Part shown: positions 17,527 to 26,473 of the stretch, piece after piece
How the letters are laid out: each line of letters starts with the position of its first letter
Position numbering within the stretch: the stretch's first letter is position 1
Assembly (NCBI GenBank): GCA_028279305.1
Contig: JANQOA010000341.1
Location: 1 to 43,465 of the forward strand
Length of the DNA: 43,465 nucleotides
Direction of reading: 5' to 3'
From: Pseudomonadales bacterium
Lineage (GTDB): Bacteria > Pseudomonadota > Gammaproteobacteria > Pseudomonadales > Azotimanducaceae
Translations under genes and position numbers: made by a program
The notes under the pieces: generated by a model
The model's database searches: none
What the model was told of the DNA's origin: nothing
What the model saw: only the letters and a program-made list of their open reading frames with translations

Positions 17527-18302
17527 TGGCGGGGAAACATCCACGGATGGGAAGCGCTGAGGCCGCCGTCCACCGGCAGCGCCTGACCGTTGACATAAGA
17601 GGCACGGTCGGATAACAGGAAACAAGCCATCTCGCCGATTTCCGCGGGTTCGCCGTAGCGTGCGGTTGGATTGAGCTGGCCGATGCGGTCTACGGTACCG
17701 CGTGCTCTGGCGCGCTCAAAAGCGGGCCGGGTCATGCCGGTTTCTATCAGCCCCGGACAGATTGCATTGATGCGCACGCCGCTGCCGTAAAGTTGATAAG
17801 CAACGGTCTGCGCGATGCTGACCACAGCGGCTTTGCTGGCGCTGTAATCCACGCCGCCGGCGTTGGCGCGCAAGCCGGCAACACTGGCGGTGCAGACAAT
17901 GCTGCCGTTACCCCGACGGGTGAGATGAGGCACGGTATGTTTGACGGCAAGAAAAACGCCCACCGTGTTCACCGCCAGGGTACGCTGCCAATCCTCTACC
18001 GTGAGTTCCAGCATGGGTTTGCCGCCGCCGCCCACGCCGGCGTTGGCGTAAATGCCGTCAACTCCGCCGAATTCCTGGATGCAGCGGTCGACATAAGCCG
18101 CTACCTGGGCTTCGTCAGCCACGTCAGCCTGCATTGCTTCAGCCTCGCCGCCGCTGCCGGTGATCTGCGCCGCGGTGTCGTAAACGCCGTCCGCGAGGTC
18201 TACACATAATACCTGGGCGCCGTAGCCGGCAGCCAGCAGGCTGGTGGCGCGGCCGATGCCGCTGCCGGCGCCGGTGATGATGATCCGCTTGCCTGTCAGC
18301 AC
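17523..18302 (-). CDS. Short-chain dehydrogenase/reductase
   Basis: Classical SDR of about 259 residues: TGAGSGIG cofactor motif, NAG (YANAGVGG) motif, catalytic S in TASVAG and YSASK, and the C-terminal NGQALPVDGG. An acidic residue after strand 2 (CVDLAD) suggests NAD preference. The best start is the GTG at 18302 (giving LTGKRIIITG), with AGGGGA 6 bases upstream; the TTG at 18320 has no such spacing. It lies 25 bases after the nucleoside hydrolase gene and overlaps the lipoprotein gene, so it is inside the same run of genes. Substrate unknown. Confidence 0.9.
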   Translation of the reverse strand: MLTGKRIIITGAGSGIGRATSLLAAGYGAQVLCVDLADGVYDTAAQITGSGGEAEAMQADVADEAQVAAYVDRCIQEFGGVDGIYANAGVGGGGKPMLELTVEDWQRTLAVNTVGVFLAVKHTVPHLTRRGNGSIVCTASVAGLRANAGGVDYSASKAAVVSIAQTVAYQLYGSGVRINAICPGLIETGMTRPAFERARARGTVDRIGQLNPTARYGEPAEIGEMACFLLSDRASYVNGQALPVDGGLSASHPWMFPRQ

Positions 18303-18327
18303 GTTCACTCCCCTGTCCAATCAGGCC

Positions 18328-19209
18328 CTAATATACTTCGTCGATCACGCCATGCACAAAGTCAGCAGCGCCGCGGCCCTTGAATCCGTAACAATAGGTA
18401 TGTCTGGGCCCCGGGTAGTCCGCTGCGCAGTTCAACAGCTCCGGGGCGCGGCTGATCCTGTGGCCGCGGGGTTCATGGGCAAACCAGTCCGGATTCAGCA
18501 ACCAGGCAATGGCTGCGGAATCCCACGGGTGGAACCCGGCGTCCACCGGAAACGTATCCGTCCAGTGGTCGCACCAGGCAATGGAGTTGTCGTAAAAGTA
18601 GCGGGCGGTGGGGCTGTTTTTGGCGCGGATGGTCTGCAGGTCCCGGCGGGTCACGCAGACCTGGCTGGTCAATTCAAAACCCATCAGCACACAGGGAATA
18701 CCCGCCTGCATAACCAGTTCCGCGGCGGTAACATCATTTTCAAAATTGAAATCCTGCACCGGGCCGGCGCTGCCGATATAAAACTCCCGTCCCGGGGTGC
18801 GCCCGGCCACCACGATCAGCTGGCTGATATTCGGCACCACCTCCGGATAGTGCCGGATCAACAGGCCGATATTGGTGAGCGGGCCGATGGCGGCGATGGC
18901 CAGTTTGCGCCCGCGCAACTGCGCAGCGAGAAAATCCACCGCGGGATTGGTAGCCGTGTCTGCCCGCATTGCTTGACGCGCGCCCTGCAGCACGGGTACG
19001 TCAGCGGCTTTTAACGTGACGATTTCATTGGCAACGCGGAACACCTCATCCTGAGGACCGTTGCCGAATACACAGGTGACCCCCAGCAGCTCCAGTTGCG
19101 GACTGTTGATGGCTTCAACCATGGCAAATCCGTCGTCGATGTCCCGGGGCCGGCCTTCATGCCAGACGCCCAGGGCCACATCGGTATCTATGATCAGCGG
19201 CGTCGGCAC
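18328..19209 (-). CDS. Nucleoside hydrolase (IunH-like)
   Basis: The 293-residue protein has the calcium-binding acidic cluster of N-ribohydrolases near the N-terminus, but split: IIDTDVALG, then RDIDDGFAM about 12 residues later instead of the compact DTDPGxDDxxA. It continues with LGVTCVFGN, AIGPLTNIG and a C-terminal WDSAAIAW. The family cleaves the N-glycosidic bond of nucleosides to free base and ribose. The exact nucleoside is not predictable. The GTG at 19209 shares a base with the stop of the upstream kinase gene (TAGTG), so the two are translationally coupled. Confidence 0.86.
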   Translation of the reverse strand: MPTPLIIDTDVALGVWHEGRPRDIDDGFAMVEAINSPQLELLGVTCVFGNGPQDEVFRVANEIVTLKAADVPVLQGARQAMRADTATNPAVDFLAAQLRGRKLAIAAIGPLTNIGLLIRHYPEVVPNISQLIVVAGRTPGREFYIGSAGPVQDFNFENDVTAAELVMQAGIPCVLMGFELTSQVCVTRRDLQTIRAKNSPTARYFYDNSIAWCDHWTDTFPVDAGFHPWDSAAIAWLLNPDWFAHEPRGHRISRAPELLNCAADYPGPRHTYCYGFKGRGAADFVHGVIDEVY

Positions 19210-20213
19210 TAAGCGGCGGCCATCTGCCGGGCTGCCTGCAGCCATTGGATACGGGTACTGTCATCAGCGGTCAGCGGCAATTGGGCCACCCCCAGCAGGC
19301 GGCGGATGATCTCCACACCGGCAAATTGCAGCATCAGTGGATAGCTGAAGTCCGGCGGGGTGACGTAAGACTGCAGCAGCGGGGCAAGGCGCGCCTGGTC
19401 GAAGCCGCACAGGGTCAGGTGGGCCAGCATCACGCCGACATCAAATTCAGGCGGACCGACAAAACAGAATTCAGGGTCGATCACCATCACACCCATGCGC
19501 GGGTGCTGCAGCCAACTGCCGGGATAATAGTCGCCATGTAACAGGCATGGCCTTGAGGCATGCCCGCTGCGCCCCAGATAGATCTGCCCGAGCTCCGCCG
19601 CGGCGTCGCCCAGGCGGCGGTCCGCCTGCAGACCGCGGGCGGCTTCCCGCAGCGGCGGGCTGAGTTCAACACCGTTGTCCGGGGTAAAAGGCAGCACAAA
19701 TATGTGTTCGTGGTTCAACTCCCGCATGTCCCGGTTTTCCAGGACGCGGGGCAGGTCTGGTGCAACCGGCAGCGCGTGCAGCTTCCACAGCCAGTACACC
19801 AGCCCGTTTAACGCAGGCTCTCGTTCCGGCGGCGCGTCACCGCCGGTGTAGAGATGGGTCATGTCCCCCACCTCACCCAGGTCCTGCATGCACAACAGGT
19901 GATGCCCGCGGTGATAACCCAGTACCGCCGGGGTGCGCATCACCAGCGCCGGCTGCGCCGCCACGGCCTGGTAAAAAGCGGCTTCGCTGTCGAGACGGCT
20001 GACGGGTGCGGGAATCTGCGGGTATTTGGCCACCCAGGGCAGGGCCTGTTTGAAGATAACGCTGCTGCCGTCGTTGATCTCGGCGCGCAGTACCAGGTTC
20101 ATGTTACCGGCGCCGGGAACGCTGAGGCGGCTGACCTGTTGGCCGGCGGTCAGCCACCCCTGCTGCTGCGCCAGGGCGGTGAGGGCCTGGGGATTGTCTG
20201 CTGAAAGCTGCAC
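19209..20213 (-). CDS. Phosphotransferase, methylthioribose-kinase-like
   Basis: The 334-residue protein has the APH/choline-kinase-like fold: FKQALPW (ATP Lys), the catalytic loop LLHGDYYPGSWL, and the metal motif VIDPEFCFVGPPEFDVGVMLAHL, whose DPEF...GP..FDVG layout is typical of 5-methylthioribose kinase (MtnK) and relatives. A kinase acting on a sugar freed by the neighbouring nucleoside hydrolase is a reasonable inference, unproven. The GTG start directly follows the stop of the upstream cyclase gene (TGAGTG), and its own stop overlaps the nucleoside hydrolase start. Confidence 0.82.
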   Translation of the reverse strand: MQLSADNPQALTALAQQQGWLTAGQQVSRLSVPGAGNMNLVLRAEINDGSSVIFKQALPWVAKYPQIPAPVSRLDSEAAFYQAVAAQPALVMRTPAVLGYHRGHHLLCMQDLGEVGDMTHLYTGGDAPPEREPALNGLVYWLWKLHALPVAPDLPRVLENRDMRELNHEHIFVLPFTPDNGVELSPPLREAARGLQADRRLGDAAAELGQIYLGRSGHASRPCLLHGDYYPGSWLQHPRMGVMVIDPEFCFVGPPEFDVGVMLAHLTLCGFDQARLAPLLQSYVTPPDFSYPLMLQFAGVEIIRRLLGVAQLPLTADDSTRIQWLQAARQMAAA

Positions 20214-21161
20214 TCAGTGGATAGCTACCGGGTTGATGACGGCTTGCACGGCACCCACGAAGCGGGGCTGGCCCAGCACAAAAAGAAACTCGCTGACGCC
20301 GTCCGCGGCCAGGGCCCGGGTGTCCATATTTTCCAGTATATAGACGCCGTTCTTGGCCAATAGTTCTGGATGGACCGGAAACGCCTGGGCCGGGTCTTCA
20401 GCCGGTAAAACTTCCAGAGCCCAGTTGTCAGCGCCGACCGCAACAATGCCGAGGCCGGCAAGATATCTGGCGCCGTCCAGACCCAGCCCGGGTTGGCCGG
20501 CCATGAAGCGTTGCGGATCGGATTCCATCACATTCAGCCAGCCGGTGTGCAGCAGCACCACGTCGCCGGACTCAATGCTGACGCCGGCCGCGGCCGCAGC
20601 TGCTTTGATCTGCCGGCTGTTGATGGCGGTGCCTTCCGGCAGGATATCCTGGCCCAGGTGGGCTGCCATGTTGAGCAGGATGCCGCGGCTGACGATAGGC
20701 GGCAGCTTGTCGATGGACAGTTTGGTTAAACCCTTGGGGGTGACAAAGTCGCTGGCTTTGTTGCCGTTGTAATAGACGTGGTTCACCCCCATGTGTCCGA
20801 GCCCGTCAATCTGACTGCCGATACCCATCCACATATTCATCAGATCGTCGTTGCCGGTGGCCTTGTTGCTGCCGAGCGGGGTGCCCATGCCATCGTCCAG
20901 TTGCAGGATGGTCATGGAGTAGGAACGCGGCGGGTATGCCGGAGAGGTGGGCCCGGTTTCCACCCCCAGGGGGTAAGCCTTGCCGGACTTCACCAGGCGC
21001 GCCGCCTGTTTGATTTTCTCCGCGGACAGATTGTTGATGGCGCCAAGGGTGTCGTCAGCCCCGTAGCGCGATGGGTACCAGTCTTCAGCGCTCAGCGGCA
21101 CCGCCGCCAGCAGGCTGACAACCGCGAGCAGCAGCCGCGTCTGTATGTGTCCGGTAGTCAT
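20214..21161 (-). CDS. Exported cyclase-family (kynurenine-formamidase-like) hydrolase
   Basis: The 315-residue protein starts with a signal peptide ending PLSA (cleavage before EDWYP), so it should be periplasmic. The metal motif is SQIDGLGH, a variant of the family's HxGTHxDxxxH, with VVLLHTG and GADNWALEV further on. The family includes cyclases and formamidases that open cyclic amides or imides; the substrate here is unknown. The start at 21161 has a near-perfect AAGGAGG site about 7 bases upstream. It leads the coupled kinase / nucleoside hydrolase / SDR / lipoprotein genes and lies 38 bases after mpl. Confidence 0.86.
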   Translation of the reverse strand: MTTGHIQTRLLLAVVSLLAAVPLSAEDWYPSRYGADDTLGAINNLSAEKIKQAARLVKSGKAYPLGVETGPTSPAYPPRSYSMTILQLDDGMGTPLGSNKATGNDDLMNMWMGIGSQIDGLGHMGVNHVYYNGNKASDFVTPKGLTKLSIDKLPPIVSRGILLNMAAHLGQDILPEGTAINSRQIKAAAAAAGVSIESGDVVLLHTGWLNVMESDPQRFMAGQPGLGLDGARYLAGLGIVAVGADNWALEVLPAEDPAQAFPVHPELLAKNGVYILENMDTRALAADGVSEFLFVLGQPRFVGAVQAVINPVAIH

Positions 21162-21199
21162 GTTCCCCCCTCCTTATTCTGCTTTGTTGTGCTTCGGTG

Positions 21200-22603
21200 T
21201 TACCCCAGCGACTCCACCAGGGTCTGGTAAATGCCGCCGAAGGCGCCATTGCTCATGATAACGACATGCAGCTTCTTGCGCCCCGGACGGTGCTCTTTGA
21301 GTAAGCTCTGCACCAGCTTCTGGTGATTGTCCGCCACCCTGGCCGGGACCACGCAGTGTTGCGCCACTTCGGTGATATCCCACTTGATGTTTTCACCGCG
21401 GAACCAGATGACCCGGTCCGCGGCAGCGCAGCAGGTGGTCAGCTCGTGCCGCAGCGTGCCCAACGACATGGTATGGGTGCGCGGCTCGACCACCGCCAGG
21501 ATTTCGTCGTTGCCGACCCGCTTGCGCAAGCCTTCCAGGGTGGCGCGGATGGCGGTGGGATGGTGGGCAAAATCGTCGTACAGGGTGAAGTGATCATCAT
21601 TGTAAAGAATCTCCAGGCGCCGTTTGACCCCCTGAAAACCGCACAGGGCTTCAATCGCCTGCTCCGGCGGCACACCGGCGTGGCGGGCCGCGGCGACCGC
21701 GTTCAGCGCGTTGTGCTGATTGTGACGCCCGATCAAGTCCCACTGCACGCGGCCCTGGGCGGCCCCGTTCAAGAGCACGTCAAAAGCGGCGCCGTCAGCG
21801 GCGGTATGGCCGGCACTCCACAGCTCGCCGCTTTCGGTGGCAGCCCGTCTGTTATTGGGCACCGGCTGCTCTCCCACCCGGCTGACAGGTGTCCACACGC
21901 CCTGTGCCAGCACTTCGTGCAGGTGTTCGTCGTTGCTGGGGGCAATGACCAGGCCGCCGCCGGGCACGGTGCGTAACAGATGATGGAACTGGGTGCCGAT
22001 GGCTTCGATGTCGGGAAATATGTCGGCGTGGTCGAATTCCAGGTTGTTGAGGATCAAGGTGCGCGGCCGGTAGTGGACAAACTTGGAACGCCGGTCGAAG
22101 TAACTGGTGTCGTATTCGTCCGCCTCAACAACAAAAAAGGGTGTCTCGCCGAGGCGTGCGGACTGGGAGAAGTTCATTGGTGCGCCGCCGATCAGGTAAC
22201 CGGGCTGCAGGCCGGCCTGCTCGAGAATCCAGGCCAGCATGCTGGCGGTGGTGGTCTTGCCGTGGGTGCCGGCTACCGCCAGCACCCAGCGCGTCTGCAG
22301 CACCGCTTCACCCAGCCATTGGGCGCCGGAGGTATAGGCCAGGCCGCGCTCCAGGATATATTCCACGGCGTCGTGGCCGCGCGGTAAGCCGGCATTGCCG
22401 ATCACCACCAGATCCGGTGCCGGTTCGAGCTGGGCCGGCTCAAAACCTTCGTATACGCGGATGCCGGCCGCCGCCAACTGATCGCTCATGGGGGGGTACA
22501 GGGCCTTGTCGCTGCCGCTGACGGTATGGCCCAGTTGCTGCGCGAGCTGGGCCAGGCTGCCCATCAGCGTGCCGCCGATACCGAGAAAATAGATGTGGCT
22601 CAT
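21200..22603 (-). CDS. mpl: UDP-N-acetylmuramate:tripeptide ligase
   Basis: The 467-residue Mur-ligase attaches recycled L-Ala-gamma-D-Glu-meso-DAP to UDP-MurNAc for peptidoglycan recycling in the cytoplasm. Evidence: MurC-like N-terminus HIYFLGIGGTLMGSLAQL, P-loop GTHGKTTTASML at about 107-118, NLEFDHAD, the central-domain LIGRHNQHNALNAVAA, and DDFAHHPTAIRATL. The GIGGTLMG signature and the length distinguish Mpl from MurC. ATG at 22603 overlaps the stop of the upstream membrane protein (ATGA). The frame continues to 23173 but that part overlaps the upstream gene. Confidence 0.95.
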   Translation of the reverse strand: MSHIYFLGIGGTLMGSLAQLAQQLGHTVSGSDKALYPPMSDQLAAAGIRVYEGFEPAQLEPAPDLVVIGNAGLPRGHDAVEYILERGLAYTSGAQWLGEAVLQTRWVLAVAGTHGKTTTASMLAWILEQAGLQPGYLIGGAPMNFSQSARLGETPFFVVEADEYDTSYFDRRSKFVHYRPRTLILNNLEFDHADIFPDIEAIGTQFHHLLRTVPGGGLVIAPSNDEHLHEVLAQGVWTPVSRVGEQPVPNNRRAATESGELWSAGHTAADGAAFDVLLNGAAQGRVQWDLIGRHNQHNALNAVAAARHAGVPPEQAIEALCGFQGVKRRLEILYNDDHFTLYDDFAHHPTAIRATLEGLRKRVGNDEILAVVEPRTHTMSLGTLRHELTTCCAAADRVIWFRGENIKWDITEVAQHCVVPARVADNHQKLVQSLLKEHRPGRKKLHVVIMSNGAFGGIYQTLVESLG

Positions 22604-23103
22604 GTGGACACCGCCGCCTGGCTCATGGCAATTGAAAAAATCACCACAAATAAGGCCAGCAGAAAGCCGAAACCGATGTGGATGTTCAGGGCGCGGTGAA
22701 AGATAAAGGCAAAAATGGCCAGATTCCAGAACATCAACAGGGTCAGCAGGGAGGCGCCGGCGGCGGAAATTTCTTCCGTGCCGGTGACCATGGCAACCGC
22801 TCCGGTGAGCAGGGTGATCAGTATGTCCACCCCGAACAAGGCCATCAGAGTCTGGGGAAAGCGGTTGCCCATTTCCATCAGGTTCATGATCAGCCACACC
22901 AGCCCGGCGGTACCCGCCATGCTTACCGACACCAGGGTGGCCGCTTTCAACAACGTAGCGGTATTCACCAGCAGATACAGACTCACCGACAACAGCGCGT
23001 TCAAGGAAATGATCAGACCCAGCAGGGTATTGTTGGCGGGCATCGCATCCGGGCCTGCGCGGAACGTGCACAGCCGCCAGAGCAGCAGAAAAATCTGAGA
23101 CAT
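22600..23103 (-). CDS. Hypothetical inner-membrane protein
   Basis: The 167-residue protein has about five hydrophobic helices: GLIISLNALLSVSLYLLV, ATLVSVSMAGTAGLVWLIM, LMALFGVDILITLLTG, AAGASLLTLLMFWNLAIFAF and GFLLALFVVIFSIAM. No conserved catalytic motif is visible and I do not name a family. It overlaps the mpl start by 4 bases, so it is co-translated with mpl. It is divergent from pfp across a 104-base gap that should hold both promoters. Confidence 0.78.
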   Translation of the reverse strand: MSQIFLLLWRLCTFRAGPDAMPANNTLLGLIISLNALLSVSLYLLVNTATLLKAATLVSVSMAGTAGLVWLIMNLMEMGNRFPQTLMALFGVDILITLLTGAVAMVTGTEEISAAGASLLTLLMFWNLAIFAFIFHRALNIHIGFGFLLALFVVIFSIAMSQAAVST

Positions 23104-23207
23104 GCAGCGGTTCGTTATGACTTAAGCGGAAATTGTCGCATAAATCTCGGCGCTGCCGGGATATAGTTCGCACCTCACAACCATTGGCATTGAGGAATAC
23201 CGGACTT

Positions 23208-24464
23208 ATGGCAAAAGGAAACGCGTTTTACGCGCAGTCGGGGGGCGTCACCTCGGTCATCAACGCTTCAGCCTGCGGGGTGATTGAAACTGCACGTAAG
23301 CACAGGGATGTGATCGGCAGAGTATACGCCGGCCGCAACGGCATTCTCGGCGCCCTGAATGAAGAATTAATTGATACCGGCAAAGAATCCGCCCGCGCTA
23401 TTGCGGCGCTGCGGCAAACGCCGAGCGGGGCGTTCGGGTCGTGCCGGTACAAGTTGAAATCGCTGGAGGAGAATGCGCGGGAGTATCAGCGCCTGCTGGA
23501 TGTTTTCAAAGCCCACAATATCCGTTATTTCTTTTACAACGGCGGCGGTGATTCCCAGGATACGGCTAACAAGGTAGCGCAACTGGGTGCCGCGATGGAC
23601 TACCCGCTGACCTGTATCGGCGTGCCGAAGACGGTGGATAACGACCTGCCGTTTACGGATTGCTGCCCGGGCTTCGGTTCGGTGGCCAAATATGTTGCCG
23701 TCTCCACCCGCGAAGCGGCCCTGGACGTGGCCTCCATGTGTGAAACCTCAACCAAGGTTTTTGTGCTTGAAGTCATGGGCCGGCATGCCGGCTGGATCGC
23801 CGCGGCTGCAGCCCTCGCCCAGGAAACTCCCGGCGACGCGCCGCACATCATTCTGCTGCCGGAGGTGCCGTTTCAGCAGGCCAGTTTTATCCGCAAGGTG
23901 AAGAAAACGGTACAGCAGCGGGGCTATTGTGTGATTGTGGTGTCGGAAGGGGCGCAATACAAAGACGGCACATTTCTGGCTGACGCCGGCGGCAAAGATG
24001 CGTTTGGCCATACCCAGCTTGGCGGCGTGGCGCCCATGGTGGCGGAATTGATAAAAACCAAGCTGGGATACAAGTATCACTGGGCGGTAGCCGACTACCT
24101 GCAACGCGCGGCGCGCCACATTGCCTCCGCTACGGACGTTGAGCAGGCGTACGCGCTGGGCCGGGCGGCTGTGGAGTTTGCCGTGGCGGGAAAAAACGCG
24201 GTAATGCCGACTATTGTGCGCACCAGCGACAAGCCTTACCGCTGGAAAATCGGTGAGGCAAAGCTTTCCCGGGTGGCCAACGTGGAACGTAAGATGCCCA
24301 GGAGTTTTATCAGCGCTGACGGCTTCGGGGTGACCGCCGCGGCGAAACGCTACCTGGCGCCGTTAATCGCCGGCGAGGATTATCCGCCATACAAAAACGG
24401 CGTACCCGTCTACGTGACCCTGAAAAATCAGCTGGTGGCAAAAAAGCTGCCGGTAAAGTGGTAG
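23208..24464 (+). CDS. pfp: Pyrophosphate-dependent 6-phosphofructokinase
   Basis: The 418-residue enzyme interconverts fructose-6-phosphate and fructose-1,6-bisphosphate using PPi instead of ATP. The start gives AFYAQSGGVTSVINASACGV. The phosphate-donor site reads NGGGDSQDT at 111-119, and the catalytic loop PKTVDNDL at 140-147 carries Lys where ATP-dependent enzymes have Gly, the known PPi-specificity mark. EVMGRHAGW follows. The ATG at 23208 has GAGGA about 11 bases upstream; the frame stays open to 23133 without a better start. Convergent with hppA but separated from it by the Cascade operon; both handle PPi, so they are likely a functional pair. Confidence 0.94.
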   Translation: MAKGNAFYAQSGGVTSVINASACGVIETARKHRDVIGRVYAGRNGILGALNEELIDTGKESARAIAALRQTPSGAFGSCRYKLKSLEENAREYQRLLDVFKAHNIRYFFYNGGGDSQDTANKVAQLGAAMDYPLTCIGVPKTVDNDLPFTDCCPGFGSVAKYVAVSTREAALDVASMCETSTKVFVLEVMGRHAGWIAAAAALAQETPGDAPHIILLPEVPFQQASFIRKVKKTVQQRGYCVIVVSEGAQYKDGTFLADAGGKDAFGHTQLGGVAPMVAELIKTKLGYKYHWAVADYLQRAARHIASATDVEQAYALGRAAVEFAVAGKNAVMPTIVRTSDKPYRWKIGEAKLSRVANVERKMPRSFISADGFGVTAAAKRYLAPLIAGEDYPPYKNGVPVYVTLKNQLVAKKLPVKW

Positions 24465-24587
24465 GCAGGTTCCGCGGCCTAGCCCGGGTTGAAAAAACTG
24501 GGAATTTCTAGCTCGCCGTTGTAGTTCCGTTGTTACTTGGGCGAAGTGCCCGAGTACCTTGAGTGGCAGACACTTGAGGGTAAGGCG

Positions 24588-26435
24588 TTGGCTGAACGCA
24601 ATTGGCAATCACAACCGCAAACTCCGGCTGCCCAACAGGCTGAATCCACGGCGGATCCCCTGCTGCAGCCGATTGATGTCAGAACTTCCGGGTTTCCCAA
24701 CAGCCTGCTGACTGATCCGGTGTTTACCGTTGAGCGGGCCGGCGGTGTCATGGGAGGCAGCACGCTGCCGCAGGTACTGCACGGCTTGTGCCGGGACGAG
24801 ATCGTTTCCTTCCCACGTCTACGGCCGCATCAGGCTCCCGCCTGGCACGCCTTTCTGGTGCAACTGGCGGCCATCGCCGCGGACGCCGATACGCAGAATA
24901 CCCAAAAGAAGAATACGCAAAAGAAGAACACCCAAACGAAGAACACCCAAACGAAGAACACCAAAACGAAAAACACAAGAAGACCGGCTGCGCTGCAATG
25001 GACGGCGGCGCAGTGGCTTGCCTGCCTGCGGAACCTGACCGCGGCCGCGGGTGGCGATGATGCCTGGAAGTTGCTGGCCGCGGCGGATAGACCAGCCTTT
25101 CTGCAGCCGCCGGCTGCGGACGGTCTGCATGACTATAGGAGTCCCGCGCATACGCCGGATGTGCTGGACATACTGGTTGTTGCCAAGAATCATGACGTTA
25201 AACATATGCGGCGCGACAGCGTCACCGCTGAAGACTGGGCTTTTGCGCTGATATCGCTGCAGACCCAGGAAGGTGTTATGGGCGCCGGCAAGTATGGTGT
25301 GGCGCGTATGAACGGCGGCTACGGCAACCGCACCTATGTAAACTGGGTGCGGCAGCGTGGCGGTCCCGGGGCGGCCTTCCGGCGCGACCTGAGCTTGCTG
25401 CTCAACACCGTCAATAACGCTGCCGCGGCGAGCCGGGCGCAGCGCCCCGGCCTGTTGTGGCTGCAGCCGTGGGCGTTTGCCGAACAGCAGTTTCAGTTAG
25501 ACGAACTGCACCCGCTGTTTATCGAAGTGTGCCGCCGGGTGCGGCTGGTCCGGATGGGCGGCGATAACACCCCGGCGGCGGCGGTGGGCACATCCGTAAA
25601 GCTGGCGGAGATTATGGCCCTGCAGGCTTGCTCAGCAGGAACGCGGGTGCATGCTGCACACCATCGCGGCGTGGTGGGTGATCCCTGGATGCCGGTGCAG
25701 CGGCCGGGTGCCGGTGCTGCCGATCACGCCAGAGCCCTATCCATTACCGCGGAGGGTTTTTCTTTTCGCCGGGTGGTCGAATTGCTGTTCGGGTCCGAAC
25801 GGCGCAGCTACGAATTGCCGTTGCTGGCGCGTCCGGCGGCCGCGGAGGCGGCGCAGACCATGCAGGTTACCTTTACCGGGCTGTGCCGGGGGCAGGGTAA
25901 GACCCACGGTTTTCACCAGCGCAGTATGGCGGTTCCCGCGGCGGTTGTACGGGTGTTGTGTGATCCCGCAAGTGAGTCGTTTGCGTGCCTGGCACAGATG
26001 GCGCGCAACAGGGTGGAACTGGTCTCCCAGGTGCAAGGTAAGTGTTTGCGGCCTGCGTTGATTTCCCTGTTTCAGAAAGGCCCCAAGGAACCGGACTGGA
26101 ACAAGCCGTGCAGCGACCAGCTGGTGTCCTCATGGCTGGCGCATATGGACCATCTGTTGGAAGCGGACTTTTTCGACAACCTGTGGGCGGAGTTTCTCTC
26201 CAGGCCGCTCTCCCGGCCTGCTTTCCAACAAGAGCGCGGCGAGGCGGATCCAGAACATCTGTGGCTGCTATCGGTGCAGGGGCTGGCCTGCAGGATGTTG
26301 ACGCTGGCCGCGGAGGCGGCGCCGGCTTGCCACGAACGTCTATTGTTAGCTGATGCGTGCGCTTGGAATATTCTGGAAGGCGCCTTCTTTAAGAACTTTG
26401 CCCAGCTTCCTTCAGTACAGACACCGGCCGCATAA
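24588..26435 (+). CDS. cas8e: Cas8e (Cse1/CasA), large subunit of type I-E Cascade
   Basis: Cas8e recognises the PAM and holds target DNA in Cascade. Family landmarks are NSLLTDPVF (about 38-46), FPRLRPHQAPAWHAFLVQLA, PAFLQPP, LVVAKNHDVK (about 196-205) and GVARMNGGYGNRTYVNW. With the start chosen it is 615 residues, longer than E. coli CasA (502). Between the HAFLVQLA helix and the next Trp-rich helix lies an odd NTQ(K/T)K repeat insertion (104-132). I chose the TTG at 24588 because GAGGG lies 7 bases upstream; the frame is open from 24525, and TTG 24537 or GTG 24546 have no such site. There is no cas3 between pfp and this gene. Confidence 0.9.
   Translation: MAERNWQSQPQTPAAQQAESTADPLLQPIDVRTSGFPNSLLTDPVFTVERAGGVMGGSTLPQVLHGLCRDEIVSFPRLRPHQAPAWHAFLVQLAAIAADADTQNTQKKNTQKKNTQTKNTQTKNTKTKNTRRPAALQWTAAQWLACLRNLTAAAGGDDAWKLLAAADRPAFLQPPAADGLHDYRSPAHTPDVLDILVVAKNHDVKHMRRDSVTAEDWAFALISLQTQEGVMGAGKYGVARMNGGYGNRTYVNWVRQRGGPGAAFRRDLSLLLNTVNNAAAASRAQRPGLLWLQPWAFAEQQFQLDELHPLFIEVCRRVRLVRMGGDNTPAAAVGTSVKLAEIMALQACSAGTRVHAAHHRGVVGDPWMPVQRPGAGAADHARALSITAEGFSFRRVVELLFGSERRSYELPLLARPAAAEAAQTMQVTFTGLCRGQGKTHGFHQRSMAVPAAVVRVLCDPASESFACLAQMARNRVELVSQVQGKCLRPALISLFQKGPKEPDWNKPCSDQLVSSWLAHMDHLLEADFFDNLWAEFLSRPLSRPAFQQERGEADPEHLWLLSVQGLACRMLTLAAEAAPACHERLLLADACAWNILEGAFFKNFAQLPSVQTPAA
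24896..24980 (+). repeat. 15-bp tandem repeat within cas8e
   Basis: Five full 15-base units (24896-24970), consensus GAAYACSCAAAMGAA, plus a partial sixth. They are AT-rich against GC-rich flanks. Read in frame they give NTQKK twice, NTQTK twice, NTKTK and NTRR: a polar, strongly basic stretch. Unit length is a multiple of three, so copy-number change would not shift the frame. Confidence 0.95.
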
Positions 26436-26473
26436 GCCAGGCGGTTTGCGGGCAACTGGCAATTTGCAATTGA

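Noticed and set aside
22626-22640. Match between the second presumed spacer and the membrane-protein gene
   Set aside because: Only 9 bases in common (AATTGAAAA), expected by chance in a window of this size.
24545-24660. N-terminal stretch of the Cas8e frame as a remnant of cas3
   Set aside because: The 37-50 residues before the first Cas8e motif show no helicase or HD motif and no recognisable Cas3 C-terminal sequence.
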